A DNA stretch of 64,000 bases from Cycas panzhihuaensis (lineage: Eukaryota; Cycadophyta). Below the pieces are notes generated by a model. It was given only the letters and a program-made list of their open reading frames with translations. It had not been told where the DNA came from and ran no database searches. This document shows, piece after piece, positions 34,750 through 48,174 of this stretch (within the stretch, counting starts at the first letter, position 1; every line of letters starts with the position of its first letter). A program made the position numbers and the translations under genes. The stretch lies in assembly GCA_023213395.1 (NCBI GenBank), contig CM041465.1:153829741-153893740 (forward strand), written 5' to 3'.

Positions 34750-35579
34750 TCGATTGGTTTTTTGTTGGGGGGGGAATGGTTACATTGGCTTCATTTATAA
34801 ATAATATACAACATTGTGGCTTCCCCTATACTCTTAGCAATAGCATAGGGCCTCACGTACCTTTAATATAACCCTCCATCATCTTTACATGCACCCATAT
34901 AGCCTCTTATCCCATAACATAACTTGAATACAACCTAAATGTTTATAATGGTACTTATAATAATGTAATTCTTAGCTTGATGAGTAAATATATATTTGAA
35001 TAGCTATATATACAAAACCTTACTTCAAACAGTTCAACATGGTCTAATCAATTTTTTAGTTTAACACATGCTTATTTGAGTGGCTCGTACGAATTTCATA
35101 GATACCACCATGGCCTTCATACTTCCTTAATGTTGACATAGTCTGCACGTAACTTCACTAACTAAACACTTTATGTGCAACTTATGAAGTATCACACATT
35201 TTAACCTTGTATACACATTCATCGAGGCATCTTTTAATATCTTTAGATGATTGTAAAACCCTTCTACACTACGTTCATTTCATTGAGAAAATTTTACACC
35301 TTTTAAATAAGCTAGTGTAGTTCCTCACTTAAAATATGTATAGATGTAGACTCCATGATAGCTTACCTATGGTTTCCACTTCAAATACAACCTTACATTA
35401 ACTTCATACGTCTCTAAATTACATCTATCTTTTAAAAAATAACTCTACAATACTAATCTTCTAGATTTCATCAATAAGTACCATGCTAGCATTATTAGAG
35501 GCTTATATTTGACTGCAATAGTCCTTAACTTCTTTCTCATCATCACTGCATATTACCTTCTTAATATCCTTTCTTTCAA

Positions 35580-35640
35580 ACTATTTTTTTCTCTATATAA
35601 CCAACCTTATTATAATAGCTACATTTTTTAAAGAATTTAT
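35580..35640 (-). pseudogene. TR-GAG A degenerate zinc knuckle
   Basis: The minus strand encodes [14 protein letters not shown] followed by a stop. This has the spacing of a copia CCHC knuckle in which the second Cys and the His read Tyr and the last Cys position is a stop. TR-GAG B has a comparable sequence near 51500-51530. Confidence 0.5.
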
Positions 35641-35662
35641 TTCTTCTCTTTTCTTATTTTTC

Positions 35663-35765
<103 letters not shown>

Positions 35766-35955
35766 ATATATAGATATATATATATTTCTCTATATTTACA
35801 CCTTCTTTCCTTTGTATCTTTACAACGAAGACATGCTTGGATTATAAATTACCAAGAATATCATGATGTTTTAACTTTGCTTCTTGAGTTAGGATAAGAT
35901 TTTCCAGCTCAACGAAGGTCATTCCTTCCATCATGTCATCCTTCATATGTACTAT

Positions 35956-36413
35956 CTAAAATGTCCTAAATGAAGCCAACAATCTTGACATAATTGTAGC
36001 AAATGAAAGCTCATTATCTTCTATTTGGTTCTTTAAATATATTAATTTATTTAGGTAGGAATTAATATTGTTTTCATCTTCGAGAGTAGAATTTAACAAC
36101 TCCATCATTAAAGTAACCATGTAATTTATCTGCTTCTTCTTAAAAGTTTTAACATATTTTTGTCCATATCTCGTTAGGTGTATCCAAGTTCTCAATAAGG
36201 GCTCTCTAATCTATAACCAATGATAGTTCTAATAATCTAATAGCCATAAATCATTTTTCTTCAAGGTGATCTCTCTCCTTTACATCCATAAGTACTATGG
36301 TTAGTTCATCTTTAGTGATCTTCCTTAACTCATTCACTATTAAAGTGATCTTTATACTTGTTTTCCATTCATTGAAGTTGCTTTTATTGAATATTACAAT
36401 TGGCAACACTTTC
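35956..36413 (-). pseudogene. TR-GAG A gag
   Basis: From an ATG at about 36413 the minus strand encodes IVIFNKSNFNEWKTSIKITL, typical of the N-terminal copia gag domain, then after stops and frame changes the UBN2-like block TFKKKQINYMVTLMMELLN and NSYLNKLIYLKNQIED (35956-36195), ending LLASFRTF. The same gag is present in TR-GAG B. The protein would have formed the particle. Several stops inactivate it. Confidence 0.75.
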
Positions 36414-39400
36414 ATGGTTGTAACTATATTGAATAAATGATAGATAATTTCCTTGAAATGTTATATTCTCCTTAGATCATATTATTTCCATAACATTTTC
36501 TTAAAAATGTTATTTGACACATGAGTATGCTTTAAACATGGCCCACATACTTTAAATATGTATGTTAGGATTTACACTACCTTTAGTTAATCTTCCATGA
36601 TTTATATATTCACCAACATGGATTGAAAGGGTTTTAACAAACTCTTATTCTCCTTAAATAGCCTTACATGAATTATATATCCTTTTATGGACTTTTCATG
36701 AGCTTTGAATCATGTAAATTACTCTATTTATATATTAAATGAATATTCATATAACTTATATAAGCTTACACTACCATTAAATGTTTTCAATGTGCCTATA
36801 TACATCTTACATGAGCTTTTACTCATTTAATATTACTTCAAATGTCACTTACAAACACTCCTTAATGTAGCAACATGTTCTCACCATTCACTATACAATC
36901 TGACTCATTGACTTTAAATTAACATTACACAACTTTATGTTGATTACTCTCTCTAAAATAATATTCCATAACTTGGATATTGGCTATGTTACTTCTTTAT
37001 AATAAAATTATTGCTTGAATATAATTGCTTATGCTTTACATCAATGCACCATTATATACTGCTAACTTTAGAATGATGCTCTTTAATGCTCTATAATATG
37101 TCACACCAATATTTGAATGGCCTTTATTTAATGTTTCACCAATGTACCTAAATAGAAAACAAATAGTACATGGTTATATGTTTATCGTCATTTCTCCACG
37201 CTTTCAAATGGTCTTAGATAACATCACTAATGCATCATGGATTCCACATAATACTTCACCAATCTTCAAATGCCCTTTAATTACTTTGATAAGCTTTGTT
37301 AGATTTCTTAATGACACTTCTCAAATTTTGTATATACTTAGATTATCAAACCATTTAAAAAGCTTATTTTATAAGCTTTAAATGACCTCTAGTAATCATA
37401 CCACTTAGGTTGCTAACTTTTAAAGTCCATGCCCTTCTTAAATTATTTTATTTTTGGAATTTTAAATGTTTGCTTTCTTCTTGCATCTTTTGAGTATGCC
37501 TATAATAATTTTACTTCAAATATAATTTTGGTGCATTATACCTTATTATTCCATGACCACTTCTTATCATAAGATGTATACATAATCAATTTCTTTTTCT
37601 CTTATGTTCAAATCATCCTTTATGTCATGGAAGATAATAGTTTTGATTCATCTTTTGCATCTCAAAATTGTTCAATAGCAATTATTGCTTCATCTCTTAC
37701 AAATTCTATTTCTAACCAAAGAGTTGTTATTTCATCATCTTTAATATCCTTACTTTGACTTACAGCTTTAAGAGCATCCTCTTCTTCTTGTAATGCCACC
37801 TTCTTTTTTCTCAATAAATAAGCCTCTAATGATACACCTTCTCCAAAGAAAGCAACCTATTTTTTAAGCTCCCCTTGTTCTAACTTCTAGCCCCTCTAAA
37901 TTCTTTTTTAGTGCTATTATGTTGGTGTCTTCCAAGTCATCAAAAGAGTCCTATTCAATGCTAAGGGCTAAGCTTTAGCATGTAGTGAATGTAGGTGGAA
38001 AAATTATTAAGATCATCTATAAAGAAGTTATAAGTCAAGAGAGTAATCTTATATAATAACAGCATGAAGTCTTTTACTGCCATGTGATACTTATCTTCCT
38101 TGACATATATGTAGAGTTTATTTGTGCTCAGATTCTATGGGTTTATCTATATTATCTTCTTTCTTAGTATATAAGAATACATTAAGCTATCTCAAAGGGC
38201 TTGAGCTTTCATTATGCACCCCATATGTATTCTCCTACCACTAAACAACATACAAGTCTATGTTTTGGTATAAAACTATTACTTTCTTAATACCTTTTAA
38301 CAATATATCTTTCATCATTTTGCACAAACTCTTAAGCATCATCTGCTTATTATTATTTCATGTAATCTCATTTAATTTAACGTTTTAAATATTATATATA
38401 TGTTATATAGAGCATTACATTAATTCTTAAAACATCATAACTAATCAATAGAGAGTGGTAAATGGCTAGTCTTCTTGTCATCACCACCCATATATACAAC
38501 ATTATGATGACACTCTATTTTAAATTTAAACATTTGAAGAAAAAGGATTTAATCTATTTTTCTAACACATATTGTATTACAAAGTTTGTAGCCCCTAAAT
38601 GATGCAAATAATCATTATTGTTATATATTTGTTGACTTTTGATAGTCATACAATAATGTTTGATTTAAGATGCCCCCTAGCCTCTCTTTTCTTAAATCTA
38701 AGCCATCAGGCCCTTAATCTCCCAAGCGATCTCTTCTTGCTCATGCTTAGAATGTGACAATTAAGGGACATTTCTAAAGCCCTTCACCTCTTTCAAATAC
38801 ATATGCATTGCATTTATGCCAAACTTGATTGCAATCATCTTTATAATATCAATGTTAGTAGCCTAGAATTGTAGATTGACCTTAAAAGATATTAATGGAT
38901 TTATCAAGTGAAAATTATATTGTACTCTCTTAAACTATCACTTGTTAGAGCATATATTAAGACCATTTTATAGATTGTGTTATATCATTATAATGATATA
39001 CATTAACAATGCATAGATATTTCTCACTCAGAGGAGTCATTTGTACCTTATGTGATTCACATTTCATTATATTAAAGTAGTCTTATCTTCAAGTTTATAA
39101 CATTTCCAATTAGTTGTTCATACCTCATACAAAGTTAAATGTTGTTCATACCTTATAATAATTATTACTCTATTATTACCTTCATCCTCACATCATTGTT
39201 AGTTTTGCAAAAGTTTAATGTCTCTAACAATAGTTTTATTGGTTCAAATGAGCATAATCATATCTTAGATTCACACACATGTTTATCCTCTCTTCAATCC
39301 TATAAAAATAAGGCTATACTTATTTAGAAAATTTAACCCCCTTTTATAATATTTGATAGTGAATAAGGGTCATGAATAAATAGAAAGCATGCCCTAAATG

Positions 39401-39560
39401 GTCAGTTTTCTCTATTTTTATGATCGCACGCCAATATTTTATTCTCATATTAGTTAGAAAAAATCAACATCACCACTTTGGGTCACTCATTTATGTTACG
39501 AAATAGCCTTTAATTCAATTTGATTCTATACCTGCTCAACCTCAGCTACAGACCTTTATC
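36414..39560 (-). other. TR-GAG A long leader upstream of gag
   Basis: About 3.1 kb separates the primer site from the gag start, far longer than in ordinary copia elements. Apart from a decayed coiled-coil-like frame near 37640-37860 it shows no coding signal. The matching region of TR-GAG B (about 57100-58840) is collinear, so this leader belongs to the family rather than to a local insertion. Confidence 0.5.
37640..37860 (-). pseudogene. Decayed coiled-coil-like ORF upstream of gag
   Basis: The minus strand encodes KKVALQEEEDALKAVSQSKD followed by DDEITTLWLEIEFVRDEA, a charged, heptad-like sequence with a stop shortly after. TR-GAG B keeps a similar stretch near 58330-58460 (DDEISILRFEIEVVRD). 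Protein-level conservation between two diverged copies suggests it was coding. Its function is unknown. Confidence 0.4.
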
Positions 39561-39573
39561 GACTCTAATACCA
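39561..39573 (-). other. TR-GAG A primer-binding site (Met tRNA)
   Basis: The minus strand reads TGGTATTAGAGTC, 10 of 11 matching TGGTATCAGAG, two bases inside the 5' LTR. This is the canonical copia primer site. Confidence 0.75.
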
Positions 39574-39575
39574 TG

Positions 39576-40030
39576 TGAAGAAACACTAAACATATATTAA
39601 TAGGATCATGATCATGCATAACAAATATACGAAGAATAATACATAGGTATTTATATGGGAAACCCCTATGAGAGAAAATCCCATGGTCAAACTCATGATA
39701 ATTTTATTATATTAAAAATGTTGTCTGGTCTTAAGATCACTCGAGGATGGTGAATAAGCCTATACGGTCCTAATATAACATATATTCATTGATTCTTGTT
39801 TGATATTTAATAACCTATATAGGGCTCATATTTATGACACTCAAAGAGATATGTCTAGCTAATGGATATAACTCTTAATCCTATATTATAACCTTTTGTC
39901 ATATATCATGACTCTTTATCATGTTTTATTGGATCCTTAATACTTGTATCTCTTTATATCTCCTAAATAAATCACCTAAAGTATTAACTTAACAGAAACT
40001 TAGATCTAATTATTTTTACTAAAAGACTCA
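39576..40030 (-). repeat. TR-GAG A 5' LTR
   Basis: Partner of 33859-34340. After its outer end, TCTAA continues repeat R. The left flank of the element ends in TTCTA, and TCTA is shared, which fits a degraded target duplication. Confidence 0.75.
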
Positions 40031-40722
40031 TCTAATAATAAAATTATATACAAGTGATATAAACAATCACTTAACAGGTTCTCCAAAATGATAAAATAAA
40101 CAAGAAAAATGAAAGGAAATGATATGATAATAATATGAGAGAAAGACCAAACTAAATATATTGATGTTAATAGAAGATATTAACTCCATAATAATAACAA
40201 TCAAAATGATAAAGAATGCGTTACTTAAGCATCAGTAAGTAGGGGATGGAAACAACATGAGGTTTTTTCATCAAAAAATATATTAACATATTTATATCAA
40301 AAGTGAAGGCAATAATGGTATTTATAGTGAAATAAAAAAGGGTAAAGAGAGAAAAAATCTCAAAACATATTGTGAAGTTAATTTTAACAATCAATAAGTC
40401 TTAATTATTCTATTTTTAAAGGATTACTATGAAGTTAACCTCAAGCAATATGAAACTAAACTAATGAGAGAAGATAAAAATGTTCAAAGGGAATGACTTC
40501 TTTATAGTTTATTTCTAGGCCATGAACACTTGATTCATATATATTCAATAAGATATAGATAATGAGCTAGGTAGAAACAATAATTACATTTAATATTAAG
40601 GGCAAAAATGTAAAAGAACATAAATATAAGTGGAAAGATATATACAACACTCATGTTAGCCAAGACAAATTTCGCAAAGGGGTACAGACTCTTGTTTAAC
40701 CCATAAGATATCTGACTCAAAG
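40031..40722. repeat. Repeat R, copy A, right part
   Basis: Collinear with 50150-50718. Landmarks include ATGATATGATAATAATATGAGA / ATGACATGATAATAATATAAGA, TTCATCAAAAAATATAT and AAGATATCT. It continues the sequence interrupted at 33858. No coding function is recognised. Confidence 0.65.
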
Positions 40723-40970
40723 GTGAACTCAACCAATGTTGATTCCATATAGGCTAACTCATAGGACTATGGGATTATATCAAGTTAAAATGGATAGTCA
40801 AGGGAGATAAAACAAATTATAAAATAATAATAAATTAAACAAATATAGGAGTGGAGAAAAAAGTGATTATCTTAAGTATTGAATCAATTTTACTATAGCT
40901 CCATAATATATACGAGATGTTATTCAAAACATCATCATTGAGAGAGCTGCAAGATATCTACATCTAATTT

Positions 40971-41006
<36 letters not shown>

Positions 41007-42949
41007 CAAATATAAAGAAAGAAAGAGAGAGACAGAGAGAGAACAAGCCAAATAAATACTTAATAAAATATAATATAAAGAAAATGATAAGAAACTAATG
41101 TATATCTAATGTGAAATATCTATCTATATACATACATATACATATATACATCTATCTATCTATCAAAATTTTAAGCAGGAGGTCTCAAATTAAGGAAACA
41201 ATTTGGCCTCTTAGAAATGTAGTTTGGTAAAGTTAGTGCAATAAAGAGTGTACATTACTAATATCATATCCTACATTTATAATTATAATATTATGAATTA
41301 TATACATATATTTAATGTGAAATATGATATACTAAGAGTGAATTCAAAATATATGGTTTTAAAAATTAATATGTGCGAAAAATATAAAAAACTCTACACT
41401 AAATACAATTTTTTAGAAAGACTAGGATTTTCTCCTCATGTATGTGAGTAAATAGTGCAATAGAAAATAGAGTAGTAATCTATGAATTATATTAGAAAGA
41501 ATAATTAGATGGATATAGGAGACTGTAGGAATCAATCAATAAGAAAAGCAATACAGTAATGTGAAATCTCTATGTCCTGATGAGAATCAACCTAGAGTAT
41601 GATAACTAAGAATGATTATTTTAGTATTTCATGCAATTTAGTTATAACATTTCATTTTTGTGCATTAACTTAGACTATAATCTAGTGAATGACAATGTGG
41701 CGCTAATGAACTAACCACCACTAAACCCATGAAATAAGATTATATATGTATAATTAAATAAATATACAGTTCAACAAATGATTATATAAGAGTATGGAAA
41801 TAATTACCATTAGACTTATAGATAACTTAATGAATGTGAAATCTCCTTTATTCTTTCTTATGCTCTTTTATTAGTTTTTTTTTTTTTTTTTCTTTTTCTT
41901 TTTCTTTTTTGAAAATATAGATTTGTATTTTAGTGAATGACTATATGAGACTCATAAAAACTTAGTCCATCATAAAATCCATAGATATAATTATAATATT
42001 ATTTGGTCTAGAATAAAGGACTTATTATATAAAAGTGACCCTTAAGTGTGAGTGAGGTTGTCTACTGAACTATAAGCACATTTAACTAAACATAAAGTCT
42101 AAAATATCTGAAGTGTTGTCCTATTAGACCAAACTATGGAAAATTTAAGAGTGTGATAATTAAATGTTAATTCCTAATTTTGGTCAAGGGTATTAATATA
42201 TATGTGAGAAAGTATAAAATAAGTACTAACATATGAATAAGTAGTCTAAGCAATCAAATACTATAAGGATTATAAGAGATCATATTAATATATATAATGA
42301 AAGTAAGGAATGTCAAACTAATATATGAATATGGATATTCTTAGTTTATAATCATGGTAGAATATATGTGTTGTAGTTTATACTCATTATAGAGTTTGTC
42401 GCACATGGGAATTTTAAGTAATTAATCATTTCCCTTTATTAGTATAAGGAAGATCTTCTTTAGAAAGAATTATTTATTTACAACTAAGTAAAGGATTAAT
42501 TTTTTAGGAAGATAAAGAAGGGATAGCAACATAACAACATAAATGATCCTTTTTCTTTTATGTATGAAAGGAAGATCTTCTTTAGAAGGAATGATCTTCT
42601 AACTTATATGTAAAGGATTATCTTCTTTATAATATTAAGAAGAAGTAAAAGGAATATCATGTTTGGGAAAATTGGTGTTAATATTTATGTTTACTTTTTC
42701 CTATTGTTATTATGAGTAAGTTGTTATTTTTATAATTATGTGCGAATTTAGGACTACAGTATGTGAAGAGTCCAACATTTATCATCATACTGACTTGCCA
42801 TGCCATGAAGAGTACTCTAAGGGTTGTTGTATTTATGTAGGTATGGAATGAAGTTTTAAATGAAATTAACAGTTTGAGTGTATTCACTTCATATAATAGA
42901 AATATATTATGATAGAAAGAGTTAGTAAATATGATTGAGTTATGGCACA
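40723..42949. other. AT-rich spacer
   Basis: No gene or LTR pair was seen. It contains simple repeats: TA then GA dinucleotides near 40972-41042, CATA/TCTA-type repeats near 41115-41165, and a T-rich run near 41874-41910. Between 42420 and 42640 the motif AAAGGAAGATCTTCTTTAGAA-type short repeats recurs three or four times. Confidence 0.5.
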
Positions 42950-43146
42950 TGTTGAAAATCAGAGAGAAAATAGAAGAATCACTAATACTTTATTATGAGA
43001 GATCAACTCTATATATATATAATGACATATTATAACCAACATATGTGTGAGAGACACGTGGTAGACACTTGTCTTATAATATATAATGACGAGTTTTTAC
43101 ATAATCCTTATTTACATATTCTTAGATGAAACATTATACTCTAACA
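42950..43146 (-). repeat. Copia-2 3' LTR
   Basis: Starts TGTTGAAAATCAG and ends CTCTAACA on the plus strand. The minus strand directly before it reads ATTAAGAGAAGG, a good polypurine tract (43147-43158). Confidence 0.85.
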
Positions 43147-43399
43147 CCTTCTCTTAATATTTAATTCTTTCAATCGTAATTTATCTCTGAGAACTAGGAA
43201 CCTATCCTTGTTGAGAGGCTTGGTTAAGATATCTGTAATCTATTCATTTGTTCAATAGTAAGTTAAATTAATTTCTTTGTTATGCACCTTTTCTCTTATG
43301 AAGTGGTGATGAACTCTAATGTGCTTTGTCTAATCATGGAAAATTATATTTTGGTTAATTTAATGGAACTTTGATTATCACAAAATAGGATGGCTAACT

Positions 43400-44620
43400 C
43401 CTTTTATTATTGATCTAGATCAGATAGTAATTGTCTAGACCAAACTACTTCATAGGCAGCACTAACTGCTGACTTGTACTAAGATTCCATAGATGACAAA
43501 ACAATTATAGGTTATTTTTTACTAGTCCAAGAGATTATTGCTGATCTAAGTAAGAAACAATAACCACTTATTGATTTTCTCTTTTCTCTATCTCCAACCT
43601 AGTTTAAGTCATAATATCTATGTTATGTACTCATTCTTAATTTTGAATATGTGAGTTTTATATCAGTTGTTCCTTTTAAGTATCTAATTATTCTTTTTAC
43701 TACTTTTTAGTATCTCACCTTTGGATCTTATATATATATCAAAACTAGATTTATTAAATATGAGATGTCTGGTCTAATTATGATGAGATATATCAAACTA
43801 CCTATTAGCTGCCTGTATAATGTTCCATTGACTGCAGGTTCACCTTCATTTGGAATGAGATCATAACCTATTTCCATAGGAGCAATACAATTATTGATTT
43901 CTTCCATGTTAAATTTCAATAGTAGATTTTTAATGTATTTGCTCTGAGATAAGGAAATTAAGTCTTCCTTTTGAGTAACTTATGTTCCTAGATAGTAGTT
44001 CAGTAATCCTAGATCTTTCATCTCAAAGCCCTTTTTTAACTGAGTTCTTATATTGTTTATTAACTCAGTATCATTACCTTGAGAATCATATTATCTATAT
44101 ATACTTTAAGGATGTTGATTAGTCCTTGCCTTTTTTTGTTATATATAGACTTAAGTCAGATCTACACTTATAAAATCCATTTTGGATGAGATATTTATCT
44201 AACTTTGTATACCAGGGCCTCACAACTTATTTGAGCCTATATAATGCCTTCATTAACTTGCAAACAAGATTTTTTTCTCCATGTTAATCAAATCCTTTAG
44301 GATGTACCATATAGACTTCCTCTTCTAGTTCACTATCCAGGAAGGCACATTTTATATCTAATTGGTAAATTTTTTAGTTGTTCTGAGCTGTTAGGGCTAT
44401 TACAACTCTCACACTATCCAATTTTGATACTAGTAAGAATATCTCCTCATAGTCTATTCAGGTAGTCTACATGTATCTTTCGACTACTAGCTTGGCCTTG
44501 TATTTACTTATGTTACTACTAATATCTTCTTTTATTTTAAATACCCATTTGTAATTGACCACTAACTTTCTAAAACGTAAATTTACCAGTTCCTAGGTTT
44601 GACTTTTTGAGATCAACTAT
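43400..44620 (-). pseudogene. Copia-2 reverse transcriptase and RNase H remains
   Basis: The clearest block (43728-43919) encodes FNMEEINNCIAPMEIG and LYRQLIGSLIYL then RPDISYLINLV, the conserved end of copia RT before RNase H. RNase H sequence follows near 43400-43560, and broken RT is traceable up to about 44620. The catalytic YVDD box is not recognisable. Confidence 0.7.
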
Positions 44621-45299
44621 GTCTCTTCATTCATTGTAGTCTTCATTCTTTATGTCTCATTGCCTCTTCAAATGATTGTGGTTCTATGTTAGTGAATAAT
44701 ACTTGATGTCTTTGACTTCTTATCTAGTATGCATATACATCTCCTTTACTTTCCTCAATGGTTTTAAGATACCATCTTGGTATCCTTTTTTCTTTCCATG
44801 TTTCTTCTTCTTTAGTAATTGTATTTGTGGAAGGTGTACAATCTTCTCTAATATTAGAGATTTTATGAGATTATGATTCCCTCTCTAAATCTTTTATCTC
44901 TATGTCTTCTAAAGTGATTCTAAAGACTACTTTAGCCATGGGTTCAATTTACAAAATTTTCTTAGGTGCTTCTTCAACTATTTGTTGGACTGAAGTGTCT
45001 CTTATAAGATCAACTTCATTGAAAATAATATCCTTACTTATATAGACCTTACTTATTTAGGGTTTATACATTTATAGGCTTTTAATTTTTCATTGTATCC
45101 TACCATCATGTATTTTATGCTTTTAAAGTCTTGTTTGCTTCTTTTCTTATCTAGTACATGGATAAATGCTTGACATCTAAAAATTCTCATATTACTTACA
45201 TCTGGTTTGGTTTCAGTCGAGGCTTCTTCTAGTGTAATTTATTATAGGGCCTTCTCAGGTCTTCTATTTATAAGATAACCAGTTGTGTAGACTACTCTA

Positions 45300-46033
45300 G
45301 CCTAGTAGACTCTAGAGATTTGGCTTTCTTTAATCATGCTTTGAGCCATTTCCATAATTATTCTATTCATTTACTCTACAACTCCATTAGACTATGGAGT
45401 GAATGAAGTTGTGACTTGTCTACGTATTCCTTTTATCTTATAGAAATTTAAAAAGCCTTTTGAGATCTATTTGCCTCCACCATCTAAACTAACACATTTT
45501 ATTTTGGCTCTAGATTCTAACTCAACTTCAACACTAAATTCTTTAAATTTTTTTAAAACCTCAAATTTGCTATAAAGAAAATAAATCTAAATTTTTCTAG
45601 AAAAATCATCAATGAATGTTAAAAAATACTTAGCACTATTAATTAAGTAGGGTATGAGGGGTCCACATAGATTAGTGTGTACCAATTCTAGCTTGCTTTG
45701 ATCTCACCATTCATTTGATTTATATGGAAAATGATGTTTTCTGAGTATGCAACTTTTGCAAACAAGATGCTAAAATGAGATATTTGGAAGACCATTAAAT
45801 ATTTTAGATTTTTGCAATGGTATTAACCTATCTAATGAGATATGTCAATACTTCAAATGCCATAATTTACTATTATTAACATTGGTTGTAGTACATACCT
45901 TTACATTGATAATCACAGGTTTAGAAAGTAGTATATATAGGTCACTACTTTCTATACCTTTTCTAATTGTAACTCCATACCTTTTCATGTCTAAGATATG
46001 GTAATATCCATCTTCATTAAACACATTTCTCAA
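45300..46033 (-). pseudogene. Copia-2 GAG-pre-integrase and integrase remains
   Basis: The minus strand at 45845-46033 encodes FNEDGYYHILDMKRYG and VNNSKLWHLKY, then the finger region and KLELVHTNLCGP, where the first catalytic Asp of integrase (VHTDLCGP) reads Asn. TFIDDFSRKI follows. Decayed integrase core continues to about 45300. Confidence 0.7.
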
Positions 46034-46224
46034 ATTTTTCTTTCTTAGCTAAAAAACTAAAAGAAGATTCTTTTTTAACCTAAGAATAAGGAGAACATTT
46101 CTAATTTTTTGTATACCCCTTTTAATTTTAATTATTATGGTGATAACTCCTTTAATATTAAGAGGATGTTTGTCCCTTAACTTAACAAACTTGTTTGAGG
46201 TCAAAAGTTTTAGAGATTTAAACT

Positions 46225-46300
46225 AGTCCTCTCATCTGATCATGTGCGTTAATGCTCCAGAATTAATGCATGATACCTTCTCATCTTCAAGACTTGTAAT
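46225..46300 (-). pseudogene. Copia-2 protease active-site region
   Basis: The minus strand encodes SCINSGALTHM, aligned with the copia protease signature in which an Asp-Ser-Gly triad is expected. The catalytic Asp is Asn here, so this protease is inactive. Downstream, NVLLILRLKKNLLLV matches the usual copia sequence between protease and pre-integrase. Confidence 0.6.
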
Positions 46301-46454
46301 GAATGCAATAATGAAGGTGGTTTCTTCTTCATCTTTGTCATCCTACTCCTTACTATAATTTCTCACAGGTCATTTTCCCTTTGGAATTTTAGCTCTTCTC
46401 TATGGACACTGATATGGATAATGTCTGGTTTGTTGATAATAATAACGGATGTTA

Positions 46455-47251
46455 AAGGCTCTGCAACTACTAGAAAAGTGGCATGGTTTCGATTAGTTAA
46501 AGCACACCTTAACTTCTCTAGAAGGTATGATGTGTCCTTGTCCTTAGTTATTTTTCCATCTCCTGCAAGATAGGATTTTAGAATCTAGAGCCCTAGTATG
46601 ACCATAATATTAACCCTTCCTCTGGGTCCTAAATAAAGCTTGGTCATAAAGGCATCCTCCATCTTTGTTGTATCCTTATATCACTTATTTCTCTACTCTT
46701 ATCTTAATAATAATCCTATCAGTGTATCAAGAATCATAGTACTGATTTGATCATTATTAGTGATTATGTTAATTGTAATATCAAATAATTTTGGGACCTT
46801 GCTTGCTTCCATTTCAATAATCTCTTGTTCTTCTATCTTTACTCATGTACTTAACAAATCATTTTTTACTGAAATAACTTTATAAAGAAACTCTAAAATT
46901 ATTTTAGTTTCTTTTATGTATAGCTTAAATAATTCTTCTTTTGATGCTATGATCTAAGCTTTATTTTTCTTGCCATACATATTTTCAAACTTCTGAGGAT
47001 GAGTCTAGATATTTAACATAAATAAGGAGAAAATCTAAAATAGAGAGTTTTAGTATGATTATGCCTGTATTATCCCTTTCTTCCCAGTTAAGTAGGTCAA
47101 TATCATCATTAATAGGCTTTTCTTCAAAATTAGTGGCTATCTTCCATGTATTTTTAACTCTTTGTAATGCTTCTACTTTGATTTTTTATATATGATAATT
47201 AGAAGAAGTAAGTTTATCTTGATCGAATAGAGCTAAAATAATAGAAGCCAT
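46455..47251 (-). pseudogene. Copia-2 gag
   Basis: An ATG at 47251 starts MASIILALFDQDKLTSSNYH, broken by a stop and followed by KIKVEALQRVKNTWKIA and, further on, NWEERDN. The zinc knuckle near 46455-46510 has CFN, a stop, SKPCHFSSSCR, so one Cys is lost. Frames change several times in between. Confidence 0.6.
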
Positions 47252-47965
47252 CTTAAACTTTAAGTTTTGAGATCAGAGATTAGGTCTATCTATATAGTTG
47301 TATAGATTTTTATACAAAAATGATGGTGCATAAATAAGTATAAAGAATATCTTAAAATATAGATGTTTAAGAGATGATTTCATATTTGTAATTATTTCCT
47401 AGAGATCAATTTATAGTAGTAAGAAAACAAGCCTGAAAGCTTTAAAAGGGTAGTTAGGGTTTTGAAGAGAAATGCTCTTAAATCTTTAAATCTTAAAAAA
47501 TACTAAACAAAATTAGATTTAATTTCCCGATAATAAAGAAACAAATAGATCAAGACTAGTTCTATATAAAATTTTAAAGAATTTTTGAAGAAATTTGAGT
47601 TTGGAGGCTCTAACCTCTATAGATAGAAAAATAGTTAAAACTCCCTTAAAACAACTTTGGATGACTTCATGATAATTGAGAGATTTGATGCCCATATTGA
47701 GATCTTCCTACTAGCCAAGTTTCATCAAAATATAAACACTTCAATTTTTTTCATCCGTACGAGTCTGTATTGGTCTATATAATTTTGTACTGGATTGAAT
47801 TCTATAGTCTTCTTTCACCTTTAACAAAATCTGACCTTGTTCTTTTCCTTCTTGAATCCTTTAAGTAATTTGACTGTGTTCTTCTTTTTGAATTTGCCTC
47901 TAAGCTCTATTTCAAATCTCTTCTCATAACTATAAATTCTTCTTATTAGGCAAAGAGGCTAGCCT

Positions 47966-47977
47966 ACTCTCATGCTA
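47966..47977 (-). other. Copia-2 degenerate primer-binding site
   Basis: The minus strand after the 5' LTR reads TAGCATGAGAG, 8 of 11 matching the Met-tRNA site TGGTATCAGAG and directly adjacent to the LTR end. Confidence 0.55.
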
Positions 47978-48174
47978 TGTTGAAAATTAGAGAGAAAATA
48001 GAAGAATCATCGATGCTTTATTATGAGAGATCAACTCTCTCTATATATAATGACATTTTGTAACTGACATGTGTGAAAGAGACACGTGGCAGACACTTGT
48101 CTTATAATATATAATGAGGGGTTTTTATATGACCCTTGTGTACACATTCCTAGATGAAATATTATGCTCTAACA
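47978..48174 (-). repeat. Copia-2 5' LTR
   Basis: 197 bp, the same length as the 3' LTR and close to it in sequence. Shared blocks include GAGAGATCAACTCT, GAGACACGTGG and GACACTTGTCTTATAATATATAATGA. CACGTG is a G-box-like string that could serve as an LTR promoter element. Confidence 0.85.

Larger units (their letters stand above)
42950..48174 (-). mobile_element. Copia-2: structurally complete, heavily decayed Ty1/copia
   Basis: LTRs of 197 bp each (42950-43146 and 47978-48174) enclose 4.8 kb. The flanking pentamers GCACA (42945-42949) and TCACA (48175-48179) differ at one base and look like a target duplication. The minus strand carries, in order, a degenerate Met primer site, gag, zinc knuckle, protease, GAG-pre-integrase, integrase, RT and RNase H, each broken by many stops. 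It is the most complete copia in the window by structure. Confidence 0.85.
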
